44,237 nucleotides of DNA from assembly GCA_046765875.1 (NCBI GenBank), contig JBKPSJ010000057.1, positions 1-44,237 on the forward strand. The letters are read 5' to 3'. The position numbers and the translations under genes were made by a program. Shown piece after piece: positions 1 through 7,731 of this stretch; position 1 is the stretch's first letter; each line of letters begins with the position of its first letter. This DNA comes from DASRHY01 sp046765875. GTDB taxonomy: Bacteria; Actinomycetota; Actinomycetes; Propionibacteriales; Kribbellaceae. The notes beneath the pieces were generated by a model. It had not been told where the DNA came from, did not search any database, and saw only the letters and a program-made list of their open reading frames with translations.

Positions 1-758
1 CCGGCGCGGACCAGCATCGCGATGACCTGCCCGCTGCGGTCGAACACCGGTGCGCCGGCCGAACTGACCGGGAACAGCCCGCTGACGCCGGCGACGTCCA
101 AACCGCTGGGGGTCGTGGTGATGGCATGCATGTTGACGACCTGCCTGGCGTCGTCGCGGTACCCGACCACCGGCACGTCCTCGGTGGCGTCGGCGGGCAC
201 GGACGCGGCGAGCTCGGCCGGCTCGACGGCGAACGGTTCGCCGCGCACCTGCAACACCGCGACGCCGGAACCGGCGGCGGCGCCGGGGCCGCCGGTGTCC
301 GCGCCGATCACCCGGGCCTCGCGGATCCGGCCGTCGGCGGTCTGAACGGCAACCGCGACCGGGCCGGTGAGCGCCGAGGCGACCGTCAGCACACGGTCGT
401 CGCCGATCATCACGCCCGTCGCCCGGCCGCTACCCGAGCACGACAACGAGTAGACCCGGACGACCGCCGGACCGCTGATCTTCAGCACATCGCCGGGATC
501 GAAGCCGCCGGCCGGGACCAGTTGGCCGCCGGCGTCGGCGGCCTGATCGCGGACCAGCCAGCCGACGCCGGCGCCGGCCGCGAGCACGGCCAGCAGGACC
601 GGGATCAGGTACCACGGCCGCGGTGGCTTGACCGGCTCCTGCGGCGGGCCGGGCGGCGGGCCGGCCGGCGCGGGTTCGATGGTGGTCCGCTGCCGCAACG
701 CCGCACCGTCATCGGCCCCCAGCGGGACCCGCCGCGGCGGCCTCGGCATCTCGGACAC
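1..758 (-). CDS. Membrane-anchored trypsin-fold protein, catalytic triad apparently lost (3' end outside window)
   Basis: The 252 visible codons start at GTG 758 and run off the left edge. Residues 1-48 are cytoplasmic and Pro-rich. Residues 49-69 form one membrane helix, followed by an exported domain with the fold signature of HtrA/trypsin-like proteases (GRATGVMIGDDRVLTVASAL, then GVAVLQV, then SSAGAPVFD). Aligned to HtrA by eye, the histidine position of 'LTNNHV' is Ser128, the aspartate of 'DLAVLKV' is Gly165 and the serine of 'GNSGGP' is Ala234. The protein is therefore probably a non-catalytic pseudoprotease that binds or senses something outside the membrane. The GTG start is favoured because a TATGTT hexamer lies 6 nt upstream, which would give a leaderless mRNA; ATG 749 is the alternative. 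The substrate is unknown. The domain assignment is good; the loss of activity is inferred. Confidence 0.75.
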   Translation of the reverse strand, partial: MSEMPRPPRRVPLGADDGAALRQRTTIEPAPAGPPPGPPQEPVKPPRPWYLIPVLLAVLAAGAGVGWLVRDQAADAGGQLVPAGGFDPGDVLKISGPAVVRVYSLSCSGSGRATGVMIGDDRVLTVASALTGPVAVAVQTADGRIREARVIGADTGGPGAAAGSGVAVLQVRGEPFAVEPAELAASVPADATEDVPVVGYRDDARQVVNMHAITTTPSGLDVAGVSGLFPVSSAGAPVFDRSGQVIAMLVRA

Positions 759-764
759 ACTGAC

Positions 765-770
765 AACATA
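765..770 (-). promoter_or_regulatory. Candidate -10 box for the pseudoprotease gene
   Basis: TATGTT on the reverse strand ends 6 nt before the GTG start at 758, the geometry of leaderless actinobacterial transcripts. No convincing -35 hexamer is visible at the usual distance. Confidence 0.35.
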
Positions 771-788
771 GCGTGACCAACCGACTCT

Positions 789-831
789 GCGTCCGCCGAA
801 GGCCGAGCTAGCACCGGACCTCGGCGGACGC
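789..831 (-). terminator. Strong inverted repeat downstream of ilvC
   Basis: GCGTCCGCCGA (789-799) and TCGGCGGACGC (821-831) are perfect complements around a 21-nt loop. The repeat lies just after the ilvC stop, so it should form the 3' end of the ilvBNC transcript. There is no U-run, which is usual for actinobacterial terminators. Confidence 0.65.
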
Positions 832-841
832 CGCAGCACGA

Positions 842-1873
842 TCAGCGGGCAGCGGTGCCCTCGACGTAGTCGTCGTCGTGCGACTTGACCCAGGCCATCA
901 GCTTGCGCAGGTCACGGCCGACCTGCTCGATCGGATGCTGCTCGGCCGCCTTGCGGTACTCGGCGAACTTCGGCGCTCCGGCGTCCTGGTCCTCGATGAA
1001 CCTGGCCGCCCAGGTGCCGTCCTGGATCTCACCGAGCACCTCCTTCATCCGGGCCTTGACCGAGGCGTCGATGATCCGCGGGCCGGAGGTGTAGTCGCCG
1101 TACTCGGCGGTGTCGGAGACCGACCAGCGCTGCTTGGCGATGCCGCCCTCGTACATCAGGTCGACGATCAGCTTGAGCTCGTGCAGGCACTCGAAGTAGG
1201 CGACCTCGGGCTGGTACCCGGCCTCGGTGAGGGTCTCGAAACCGGCCTGGATCAGGTTCGACACACCGCCGCACAGCACGGTCTGCTCGCCGAACAGGTC
1301 GGTCTCGGTCTCCTCCTTGAAGGTGGTCTTGATGCCACCGGCACGCAGTCCGCCGATGCCCTTGGCGTACGACAGCGCCAGGTCCCAGGCCTTGCCGGTC
1401 GCGTCCTGCTCGACCGCCACCAACACCGGTACGCCGCGGCCCTCGGTGAACTCACGCCGGACCAGGTGGCCCGGGCCCTTCGGCGCGACCATGAACACGT
1501 CCACACCGGCCGGCGGCTTGATGTAGCCGTAGCGGATGTTGAAGCCGTGCCCGAACACGATCGCGTCGCCGTCGACCAGGTTCGGCTCGATCGCCTCGGC
1601 GTACAGCTTGCGCTGGGCCGGGTCCGGCGCCAGCACCACGATCAGGTCGGCCTCCTCGGCCGCCTCGTACGGCGTCACGACCCGCAGGCCCTGCGCCTCG
1701 GCCTTGGCCCGGCTCGTGGAGCCCTCGGGCAGCCCGACGCGGACATCGACGCCGGAGTCGCGCAACGACAACGCGTGCGCGTGGCCCTGGCTGCCGAAGC
1801 CGAGTACGGCCACGTTGCGACCCTGGATCACCGAGAGGTCGGCGTTGTCGTCATAGAACATTTCTGCTGGCAC
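842..1873 (-). CDS. ilvC: Ketol-acid reductoisomerase (class I)
   Basis: Converts acetolactate and acetohydroxybutyrate to the dihydroxy acids of valine, leucine and isoleucine synthesis, using NADPH and magnesium in the cytoplasm. The 343-residue length is that of the short class I enzymes. The N-terminal Rossmann motif GFGSQGHAHALSL (about residues 26-38) binds NADPH, and the all-helical C-terminal domain holds the acidic metal ligands (FGEQTVLCGG and the ECLHEL region). It begins at GTG 1873 with AAGGAG 11 nt upstream; the N-terminus PAEMFYDDNADL matches the family. It is the last gene of ilvB-ilvN-ilvC, 53 nt after ilvN, and a strong hairpin follows it. Control is expected through the ilvB attenuator. 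Confidence 0.97.
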   Translation of the reverse strand: MPAEMFYDDNADLSVIQGRNVAVLGFGSQGHAHALSLRDSGVDVRVGLPEGSTSRAKAEAQGLRVVTPYEAAEEADLIVVLAPDPAQRKLYAEAIEPNLVDGDAIVFGHGFNIRYGYIKPPAGVDVFMVAPKGPGHLVRREFTEGRGVPVLVAVEQDATGKAWDLALSYAKGIGGLRAGGIKTTFKEETETDLFGEQTVLCGGVSNLIQAGFETLTEAGYQPEVAYFECLHELKLIVDLMYEGGIAKQRWSVSDTAEYGDYTSGPRIIDASVKARMKEVLGEIQDGTWAARFIEDQDAGAPKFAEYRKAAEQHPIEQVGRDLRKLMAWVKSHDDDYVEGTAAR

Positions 1874-1926
1874 GGGTGGATCGTCTCCTTGTCGATTTCA
1901 GCTGGTACGTCGTCGGTGCCCGGGTG

Positions 1927-2598
1927 TCAGGGATGCCGGGCCGGAGCGACGGCGCGATGCCCGGGCGGCGGCGCCGGCACCGGCCGGTGCTGTCCGGGTG
2001 CGGCCGGGCGGGCCGTGGCGGACCGGCCCGGTGGCGGGGAAGGGACCGGGGTGGGCTCGGAGCCGGCCGGACCCGGAACGGCGACCGGCACTGGGCGCAG
2101 CGTGCGGTCGGTGATCGAGCGGTTGCCACGGCTGATCGCGACCATCCCGGACTGGACCAGCTCGCGGACGCCGAACGGTTCCAGCACACGCAGCATCGCC
2201 TCCAGCTTCTCCGGGCTGCCGGTGGCCTCGATGGTGATCGCGTCCGTAGTCACATCGACCACCTTGGCGCGGAACAGCTGGACGGTCTCCAGCACCTGGC
2301 CCCGGCTGGCCGCGTCGGCCTTCACCTTGACGAGCAACAGCTCGCGCTGCACGGTCTGGGCCGGCTCCAGCTCGACGATCTTGATCACGTTCACCAGCTT
2401 GTTGAGCTGCTTGGTGACCTGCTCCAGCGGATGCTCCTCGACGTTGACCACGATCGTCATCCGGGACACGTCCGGGTGCTCGGTCGGGCCGACCGCGAGC
2501 GAGTCGATGTTGAACCCGCGGCGTGCGACCAGCGCGGCGACCCGGGCCAGGACACCGTGCTTGTTCTCCACCAGCACGGACAGGGTGTGCTTGCTCAT
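1927..2598 (-). CDS. ilvN: Acetolactate synthase regulatory (small) subunit with a Pro-rich tail
   Basis: Valine-sensing regulatory subunit of acetohydroxyacid synthase; it binds IlvB. Residues 1-80 form the ACT domain (SVLVENKHGVLARVAALVARR at the start), and residues about 85-165 form the second ACT-like domain typical of IlvN. Family members normally stop soon after the SITDRTLRP region, near 165-175 residues. This protein continues for about 54 more residues (coded by about 1930-2091), very rich in Pro, Ala and Arg. The tail keeps G/C-ending codons, so it reads as genuine coding, but it has no recognisable fold. Start ATG 2598 is 2 nt after the ilvB stop, so the two are probably translationally coupled. 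Confidence 0.95.
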   Translation of the reverse strand: MSKHTLSVLVENKHGVLARVAALVARRGFNIDSLAVGPTEHPDVSRMTIVVNVEEHPLEQVTKQLNKLVNVIKIVELEPAQTVQRELLLVKVKADAASRGQVLETVQLFRAKVVDVTTDAITIEATGSPEKLEAMLRVLEPFGVRELVQSGMVAISRGNRSITDRTLRPVPVAVPGPAGSEPTPVPSPPPGRSATARPAAPGQHRPVPAPPPGHRAVAPARHP

Positions 2599-2600
2599 GG

Positions 2601-4346
2601 CTACAGCTCCTCGGTGTCCCAGTCGGGCGCCATGTCGCGCGCGACCTTGATGTCGTCGTTGCTGGTGCCGGCGGCCACCATCGGCCAGACCATCGCGTCG
2701 CGGTGCACCACGAAGTCGACCACCACCGGCGCGTCGGTGACACCCATCGCCTTCTCGATCGTCGCGTCGACGCTGTCGCGGTCCGAGCAGCGCATCCCGA
2801 CGCAGCCCATCGCCTCGGCAAGCTTGGCGAAGTCCGGGATCCGGGCCGAGTGCAGGTCGGTGTTGGAGTACCGCTCGTCGTAGAACAGCGTCTGCCACTG
2901 CCGCACCATGCCCAGCGACTGGTTGTTGATCACCGCGACCTTGATCGGGATGCCCTCCAGCGCGCAGGTGACCAGCTCCTGGTTGGTCATCTGGAAGCAG
3001 CCGTCGCCGTCGATGGCCCACACGGTCGCGTTCGGCCGGGCCACCTTGGCGCCCATCGCCGCGGGCAGGCCGTACCCCATCGTGCCGAGCCCGCCGGAGT
3101 TGATCCAGTGACCCGGCTTCTCGAACGGCAGGAAGTGCGCAGCCCACATCTGGTGCTGGCCGACGCCGGCGGTGTAGATCGCGTCAGGTCCAGCGATCTG
3201 GCCGATCCGCTCGATCACGTACTGCGGCGACAGGCTGCCGTCCTCGGGCTCGTCGTACCCGACCGGGTACTTCGACCGTACCGTCTCGAGCTGGTGCCGC
3301 CATGCGGTGTAGTCCGGCGCCGGGCCGTCGCCGATCTCGTGCTTGACCGCCTCGATCAGTTCGGCGATCACCTCACGGCAGTCGCCGACGATCGGCACGT
3401 CCGCGGCCCGGTTCTTGCCGATCTCGGCCGGGTCGATGTCGGCGTGCACCACCTTCGCGTCGGGAGCGAACGAGTCCAGCCGGCCGGTGACCCGGTCGTC
3501 GAACCGGGCGCCGAGCGAGACCAGCAGGTCGGAGCGCTGCAGCGCGCCGACGGCGGACACCGAGCCGTGCATGCCGGGCATCCCGAAGTGCAGGTCGTGG
3601 GTGTTGGGGAACGCGCCGCGGGCCATCAGCGTGGTGACGACCGGGATCCTGAGCCGCTCGGCGAGCTCGAGCAGCTCGGCGTGCGCCCCCGACCGGATCA
3701 CGCCACCGCCGACGTACAGCACCGGCCGCTGCGCGGCGACGATCAGCTTGGCCGCCTCGCGCACCTGTTTGGGGTGCGGGCGGGTCACCGGCCGGTACCC
3801 CGGCAGGGTCAGCTCGGTCGGCCAGCGGAAGTCCACCTTGGCCTGCATCGCGTCCTTGGTCACGTCCACCAGCACCGGGCCGGGCCGGCCGGTCCCGGCG
3901 ATGTGGAACGCCTCGGCGATCGTCTCGGCGATGTCGTTCGGGTTGTTGACCAGGAAATTGTGCTTGGTGATCGGCATCGTGATGCCGCGGATGTCGGCCT
4001 CCTGGAACGCGTCCGTGCCGATCGCCGCGCTCGCGACCTGCCCGGTGATCGCCACGATCGGCACCGAGTCCATGTACGCGTCGGCGATCGGCGTCACCAG
4101 ATTGGTCGCGCCGGGCCCGGAGGTGGCCATGCACACGCCGACCTTGCCGCTGGCCGCGGCGTACCCCTGGGCCGCGTGACCGGCGCCCTGCTCGTGGCGT
4201 ACCAGGATGTGCCGGATCTGGGTCGAGTCGAGCAGCGGGTCGTACGCCGGGAGGATCGCGCCGCCCGGGATTCCGAAGACGGTATCCACACCCGCGTGTT
4301 CGAGCGCACGGATCAATGCCTGTGCCCCCGTCAACTGCTCACTCAT
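2601..4346 (-). CDS. ilvB: Acetolactate synthase catalytic (large) subunit
   Basis: Thiamine-diphosphate enzyme that condenses pyruvate with pyruvate or 2-ketobutyrate, the first common step of branched-chain amino-acid synthesis. The 581 residues show the N-terminal ThDP domain with its catalytic glutamate (VRHEQGAGHAAQGYA), a central FAD-binding domain, and the C-terminal GDG...NN cofactor motif (GDGCFQMTNQELV...VINN). ATG 4346 (MSEQLTGAQ) is chosen because AGGAAGG lies 5 nt upstream; an in-frame ATG at 4376 lacks such a site. A hairpin attenuator and a leader peptide lie just upstream, so expression should respond to charging of Ile, Leu and Val tRNAs. Confidence 0.97.
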   Translation of the reverse strand: MSEQLTGAQALIRALEHAGVDTVFGIPGGAILPAYDPLLDSTQIRHILVRHEQGAGHAAQGYAAASGKVGVCMATSGPGATNLVTPIADAYMDSVPIVAITGQVASAAIGTDAFQEADIRGITMPITKHNFLVNNPNDIAETIAEAFHIAGTGRPGPVLVDVTKDAMQAKVDFRWPTELTLPGYRPVTRPHPKQVREAAKLIVAAQRPVLYVGGGVIRSGAHAELLELAERLRIPVVTTLMARGAFPNTHDLHFGMPGMHGSVSAVGALQRSDLLVSLGARFDDRVTGRLDSFAPDAKVVHADIDPAEIGKNRAADVPIVGDCREVIAELIEAVKHEIGDGPAPDYTAWRHQLETVRSKYPVGYDEPEDGSLSPQYVIERIGQIAGPDAIYTAGVGQHQMWAAHFLPFEKPGHWINSGGLGTMGYGLPAAMGAKVARPNATVWAIDGDGCFQMTNQELVTCALEGIPIKVAVINNQSLGMVRQWQTLFYDERYSNTDLHSARIPDFAKLAEAMGCVGMRCSDRDSVDATIEKAMGVTDAPVVVDFVVHRDAMVWPMVAAGTSNDDIKVARDMAPDWDTEEL

Positions 4347-4387
4347 GACTGCCTTCCTGGTCCGGGTGGTTCGCACCTTGGTCCTGA

Positions 4388-4426
4388 AATGAGAAAGCCC
4401 CTGTACCAGTCGCTCTGGTCAGGGGC
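4388..4426 (-). terminator. ilvB transcription attenuator
   Basis: On the reverse strand GCCCCTG (4420-4426) pairs with CAGGGGC (4397-4403), with an inner CCAG/CTGG stem and a 5-nt loop. It is followed by TTTCTCATTT (4387-4396), a U-rich tail that is rare in such GC-rich DNA. It sits between the leader peptide stop and the ilvB ribosome site. An upstream GGCGCGC within the leader coding region can pair with GCGCGCC overlapping the 5' arm, a possible competing structure. Confidence 0.8.
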
Positions 4427-4455
4427 GCGCTCGACTCGTGCTCGAACAGGTCGCG

Positions 4456-4500
4456 TCAGCCGGCGCGCCACCTGAGTACGAGAACGAGAATCGAACGCAT
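4456..4500 (-). CDS. ilvB leader peptide (MRSILVLVLRWRAG)
   Basis: A 14-residue ORF with a consecutive run of Ile-Leu-Val-Leu-Val-Leu at codons 4-9, exactly the amino acids made by the downstream operon, and a TGA stop 30 nt before the terminator hairpin. Six branched-chain codons in a row is what classical translation-controlled attenuation needs: a ribosome stalled for lack of charged tRNA would stop the terminator forming. The ATG lies 7 nt after a -10 box, so the mRNA is probably leaderless and the peptide starts at or near the first base. No ribosome-binding site is present, consistent with this. Confidence 0.85.
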   Translation of the reverse strand: MRSILVLVLRWRAG

Positions 4501-4507
4501 GACAGAA

Positions 4508-4537
4508 ACAGTCGTGCACCCCGCCCTCGTAGGTCAA
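4508..4537 (-). promoter_or_regulatory. Promoter of the ilv leader and ilvBNC
   Basis: Reverse-strand TTGACC (4532-4537), an 18-nt spacer and GACTGT (4508-4513) lie 7 nt before the leader peptide ATG at 4500. The -35 is close to consensus and the -10 is weaker. The predicted start falls on the leader ATG. Confidence 0.55.
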
Positions 4538-4574
4538 CCCACGTGGACCCCGCGTCTCACCTCCTGAGATGTCG

Positions 4575-4598
4575 GTACGCCGAGGCCGCGCGGCGTAC
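4575..4598 (-). terminator. Hairpin after ilvD
   Basis: GTACGCCG (4575-4582) and CGGCGTAC (4591-4598) are perfect complements around an 8-nt loop, 15 nt past the ilvD stop and upstream of the ilv leader promoter. It would separate ilvD transcription from ilvBNC. No U-run follows. Confidence 0.5.
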
Positions 4599-4612
4599 TA
4601 CTCGGATCCGAA

Positions 4613-6322
4613 TCAGACGCAGACGGCGCCTTCGGAGGCCGAGCGGACCAGCCGGCGGTATTTGCCGAGCACACCGGTCGTGATCGCGGGCTCGTTCGGG
4701 GTCCAGCCTTGCTTGCGGCGCTCGAGTTCGTCGGGGTCGACGTCGAGTTCCAGCGTGCGGTTCTTGACGTCGAGGGTGACCTGGTCGCCGTCGCGGACGA
4801 ACGCGATCGGGCCGCCGTCGACCGCTTCCGGCGCGACATGGCCGACGCACAGGCCCGTCGTACCGCCGGAGAATCGCCCGTCGGTGAGCAGCAGCACGTC
4901 CTTGCCGAGACCCGCGCCTTTGATCGCACCCGTGACGGCGAGCATCTCGCGCATGCCGGGGCCGCCCTTCGGACCCTCGTACCGGATCACCACCACGTCG
5001 CCGGACTTGAGCGTGCCGCCGGCGACAGCGTCCATCGCATCGCGCTCGCCGTCGAACACCCGGGCGGTGCCGCTGAACACCTCGGAGTCGAACCCGGCCG
5101 TCTTCACCACCGCACCTTCCGGAGCGAGCGTGCCGTGCAGGATCGTCAGCCCGCCGGTGCCGTGGATCGGGTTGTCCAGCGCGCGGATGATGGTGCCGTC
5201 GACGTCCGGGGGAGTGATGTCGGCGAGGTTCTCCGCGACCGTCTTGCCGGTCACGGTCAGGCAGTCGCCGTGCAGCAGCCCGGCGTCGAGCAGTGCCCGC
5301 ATCACGACCGGGATGCCGCCGACGCGGTCCAGGTCGGCCATCACGTACCGGCCGAACGGCTTGAGGTCGCCCAGGTGCGGGACCTTGTCCCCGATCCGGT
5401 TGAAGTCGTCGAGGGTGAGATCGACCTTTGCCTCGTTGGCGATCGCGAGCAGGTGCAGCACGGCGTTGGTCGAGCCGCCGAGCGCCATCACGACAGCGAT
5501 CGCGTTCTCGAACGCGTCCCGGGTCAGGATCTGCCGGGCCGTGATGCCGCGGCGCAGCAACTCGACGACGGCCCCGCCGGACCGGCGGGCGTACCCGTCG
5601 CGGCGGCGGTCCACCGCCGGCGGCGCGGAACTGCCGGGCAGCGCCATCCCGAGCGCCTCAGCGGCCGACGCCATGGTGTTCGCGGTGAACATCCCGCCGC
5701 ACGCGCCCTCGCCCGGGCAGATCGCTCGCTCGATCGCGTCGACCTCCTCGCGGCTGATCAGCCCGCGGGCGCATGCGCCGACGGCCTCGAACGCGTCGAC
5801 GATGTTGACGTCACGGTCGCCGAGCTTGCCCGGCAGGATCGTCCCGGCGTACAGGAACACGGCAGCCAGGTCGAGCCGGGCCGCGGCCATCAGCATCCCG
5901 GGCAGCGACTTGTCGCAGCCGGCCAGCAGTACCGAGCCGTCCAGCCGCTCGGCCTCCATCACGGTCTCGACCGAGTCGGCGATGATCTCGCGGCTCACCA
6001 GTGAGTAGTGCATCCCGACGTGACCCATCGAGATCCCGTCGGAGACGCTGATGGTGCCGAACTCCAGCGGGTATCCCCCGGCCGCGTGCACGCCGTCCTT
6101 GACCGCCTTGGCGAGTCGGTCCAGCGACAGGTTGCACGGGGTGATCTCGTTCCAGCTCGACGCCACCCCGATCTGCGGCTTGTCCCAGTCGTCGTCACCC
6201 ATGCCTACGGCGCGGAGCATGCCGCGCGAACCGGTGGCTTCCAAGCCGTCGGTGACTGCACGGCTGCGGGGTTTGATGTCGGGAGCGCTGGTTCCTGGGC
6301 TGGTTTCGGACATGGATGTCAC
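4613..6322 (-). CDS. ilvD: Dihydroxy-acid dehydratase
   Basis: Dehydrates the dihydroxy acids made by IlvC to the 2-keto acids of valine and isoleucine; an iron-sulfur enzyme of the IlvD/Edd family. Cluster and active-site motifs are visible: the PCN region (NEITPCNLSL), AGCDKSLPGM and GEGACGGMFTANTM, as well as the C-terminal GRFSGGTTGLCVGH. Its 569 residues match the family. A GTG at 6322 (MTSMSE) and an ATG at 6313 are both possible; a weak GAG 8 nt upstream slightly favours 6313. It lies directly upstream of the ilvBNC leader on the same strand, whereas M. tuberculosis has ilvD elsewhere. The gene may also be co-transcribed with the moaD-like gene 36 nt upstream. Confidence 0.97.
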   Translation of the reverse strand: MTSMSETSPGTSAPDIKPRSRAVTDGLEATGSRGMLRAVGMGDDDWDKPQIGVASSWNEITPCNLSLDRLAKAVKDGVHAAGGYPLEFGTISVSDGISMGHVGMHYSLVSREIIADSVETVMEAERLDGSVLLAGCDKSLPGMLMAAARLDLAAVFLYAGTILPGKLGDRDVNIVDAFEAVGACARGLISREEVDAIERAICPGEGACGGMFTANTMASAAEALGMALPGSSAPPAVDRRRDGYARRSGGAVVELLRRGITARQILTRDAFENAIAVVMALGGSTNAVLHLLAIANEAKVDLTLDDFNRIGDKVPHLGDLKPFGRYVMADLDRVGGIPVVMRALLDAGLLHGDCLTVTGKTVAENLADITPPDVDGTIIRALDNPIHGTGGLTILHGTLAPEGAVVKTAGFDSEVFSGTARVFDGERDAMDAVAGGTLKSGDVVVIRYEGPKGGPGMREMLAVTGAIKGAGLGKDVLLLTDGRFSGGTTGLCVGHVAPEAVDGGPIAFVRDGDQVTLDVKNRTLELDVDPDELERRKQGWTPNEPAITTGVLGKYRRLVRSASEGAVCV

Positions 6323-6358
6323 TCTATGACCGGCGGCGTGACCCAGCCCACAGGGTGC

Positions 6359-6637
6359 TCATCCACCGGATATCGACGGGAGCACGAGCAGAACGTCGCC
6401 GTCCGAGACCGGTGTCCGCAGGTCCGACAGGTCACGGATGTTGTCGTCGCCGAGGAACACGTTGACGTGCCTGCGCAGCGCGCCCTGGTCGTCGGTCAGC
6501 CGGCGTCGCAGTGCCGGATACTCCTCGCCCAATACGGCGAAGACCGCGCCGACCGAGTCCGCACCGGAGATCTCGACGTGCTCGTTGTCCTTGGCAAGCG
6601 GTCGCAGCACGGCGGGCAGCCGGACGACGACCGGCAT
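6359..6637 (-). CDS. MoaD/ThiS family ubiquitin-like sulfur-carrier protein
   Basis: A 92-residue beta-grasp protein ending in Gly-Gly (LPSISGG), the tail that is adenylated and thiocarboxylated in MoaD/ThiS proteins. LPAVLRPLAKDNEHVEI at the start and the VNVFLGDDNIRDL...VSDGDVLLVLP core are typical. Family members give sulfur to molybdopterin, thiazole, cysteine or other products; none of the usual partners (MoaE, ThiG, an E1-like enzyme, CysM) is in the window, so the acceptor is unknown. Its ATG overlaps the stop of the BNR gene as TGATG, implying coupled translation and a shared job with that protein. Confidence 0.88.
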   Translation of the reverse strand: MPVVVRLPAVLRPLAKDNEHVEISGADSVGAVFAVLGEEYPALRRRLTDDQGALRRHVNVFLGDDNIRDLSDLRTPVSDGDVLLVLPSISGG

Positions 6638-7710
6638 CAGCCGACGACCGCCGCGCGCACCGACAGCACGTCGGGCAGATGCCTTGCGACCTCGGACCAG
6701 GTGTCGCCGGAGTCGGTGCTCGCGTACACGCAGCCGTCGCGGGTACCGACGTACAGGCCGGACCGCTGGTCGGCGCTCATCGCGTCCCGCAGCACCGGCG
6801 CGTACGTGGGCTGTGTCGGCAATCCCTCGGTGAGCGCCTCCCAGGTCTTGCCGGCGTCGCGGGACCGGTACACCCGGAACCGCGCGTCGACCGGGATCCT
6901 GTTGCCGTCGGCAACGAGCGGGAAGACGTAGACGGTGTCCGGCTCGCTCGGGTGCGCCACGATCGGGAACCCGAAGTCCGACGGCAGCCCGGCCGCGATC
7001 GACGACCAGGTCGAACCGCCGTCGTCGCTGCGGTAGACGCCGTGGTGGTTCTGGGCGTACAGCCGGTCCGCGTCACCGGCGTCCGGGGCGACCTTGTGCA
7101 CACACTGGCCGAACTCGGGCCAAGGATCGGGCAGGAAGTACGCCTTGATCCCAGTGTTAGAGGCCGACCAGGTCTCGCCGCCGTCGGCGGTCCGATAGAC
7201 ACCGCCGGCCGACATCGCCACCGTCACCCGGTTGCGGTCCGCGGGGTGCGGTACGACCGTGTGGATCGCCTGGCCGCCGCCCCCGGGCTCCCACTTCTCC
7301 CGGTGCGGGTGGTCCCACAGCCCGCGCACGAGTTCGAACCGGACCCCGCCGTCCTCGGACCGCCACAGCGACGACGGCTCGGCACCGGCGTACACCACCT
7401 CGGGTGTCGGGCCGGGCTGGATCTGCCAGACCCGTTCGAGCGACGTCTCGGTGTCGGCCGGGAAGGTGATCGATCCCTCCGGCGGTTCGGCCCAGGTCTT
7501 GCCGAGGTCGTCGGAGTGGAACACCGCCGGGCCCCAGTGCTCGCTGGTGCCTCCCGCGACCACGCGCCCGGTCCGCGCATCGACCCCGACCGAGTACACC
7601 GCTTGCATCTGGAACTGCGGGCCCTCGAGCCGCCACTCCGTCCGGTCGGCGTCGCTGCGCCCGATCCACAGGCCCTTCCTGGTTCCGATCAGCAGTACGG
7701 CCTCGCTCAT
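6637..7710 (-). CDS. BNR/Asp-box beta-propeller protein (sialidase/VPS10-like)
   Basis: 357 residues with repeated Asp-box motifs: SDDLGKTW (about 86-93), TADGGETW, SDDGGSTW, SRDAGKTW and STDSGDTW, which mark the blades of a beta-propeller. It has no signal peptide and begins LLIGTRKGLWIGRSD, as in cytoplasmic actinobacterial proteins often labelled exo-alpha-sialidase. The catalytic Arg triad, Tyr and Glu of true sialidases cannot be identified by eye, so enzymatic activity should not be assumed. AGGAGG lies 10 nt before ATG 7710. It is 21 nt downstream of the 2-hydroxyacid dehydrogenase and overlaps the MoaD-like gene, so all three form an operon. Confidence 0.82.
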   Translation of the reverse strand: MSEAVLLIGTRKGLWIGRSDADRTEWRLEGPQFQMQAVYSVGVDARTGRVVAGGTSEHWGPAVFHSDDLGKTWAEPPEGSITFPADTETSLERVWQIQPGPTPEVVYAGAEPSSLWRSEDGGVRFELVRGLWDHPHREKWEPGGGGQAIHTVVPHPADRNRVTVAMSAGGVYRTADGGETWSASNTGIKAYFLPDPWPEFGQCVHKVAPDAGDADRLYAQNHHGVYRSDDGGSTWSSIAAGLPSDFGFPIVAHPSEPDTVYVFPLVADGNRIPVDARFRVYRSRDAGKTWEALTEGLPTQPTYAPVLRDAMSADQRSGLYVGTRDGCVYASTDSGDTWSEVARHLPDVLSVRAAVVG

Positions 7711-7731
7711 GGCTTGTGTACCTCCTCGGAC

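Noticed and set aside
878..2883. Long forward-strand frames opposite the ilv genes
   Set aside because: They are mirror frames of high-GC coding DNA, rich in Arg, Gly and Leu, with no family resemblance; the reverse-strand ilv genes explain the region.
4557..4566. AGGAGGTGAG ribosome-site-like sequence upstream of the ilv leader (reverse strand)
   Set aside because: It is followed only by a very short frame (eight codons) upstream of the mapped -35; no gene starts there.
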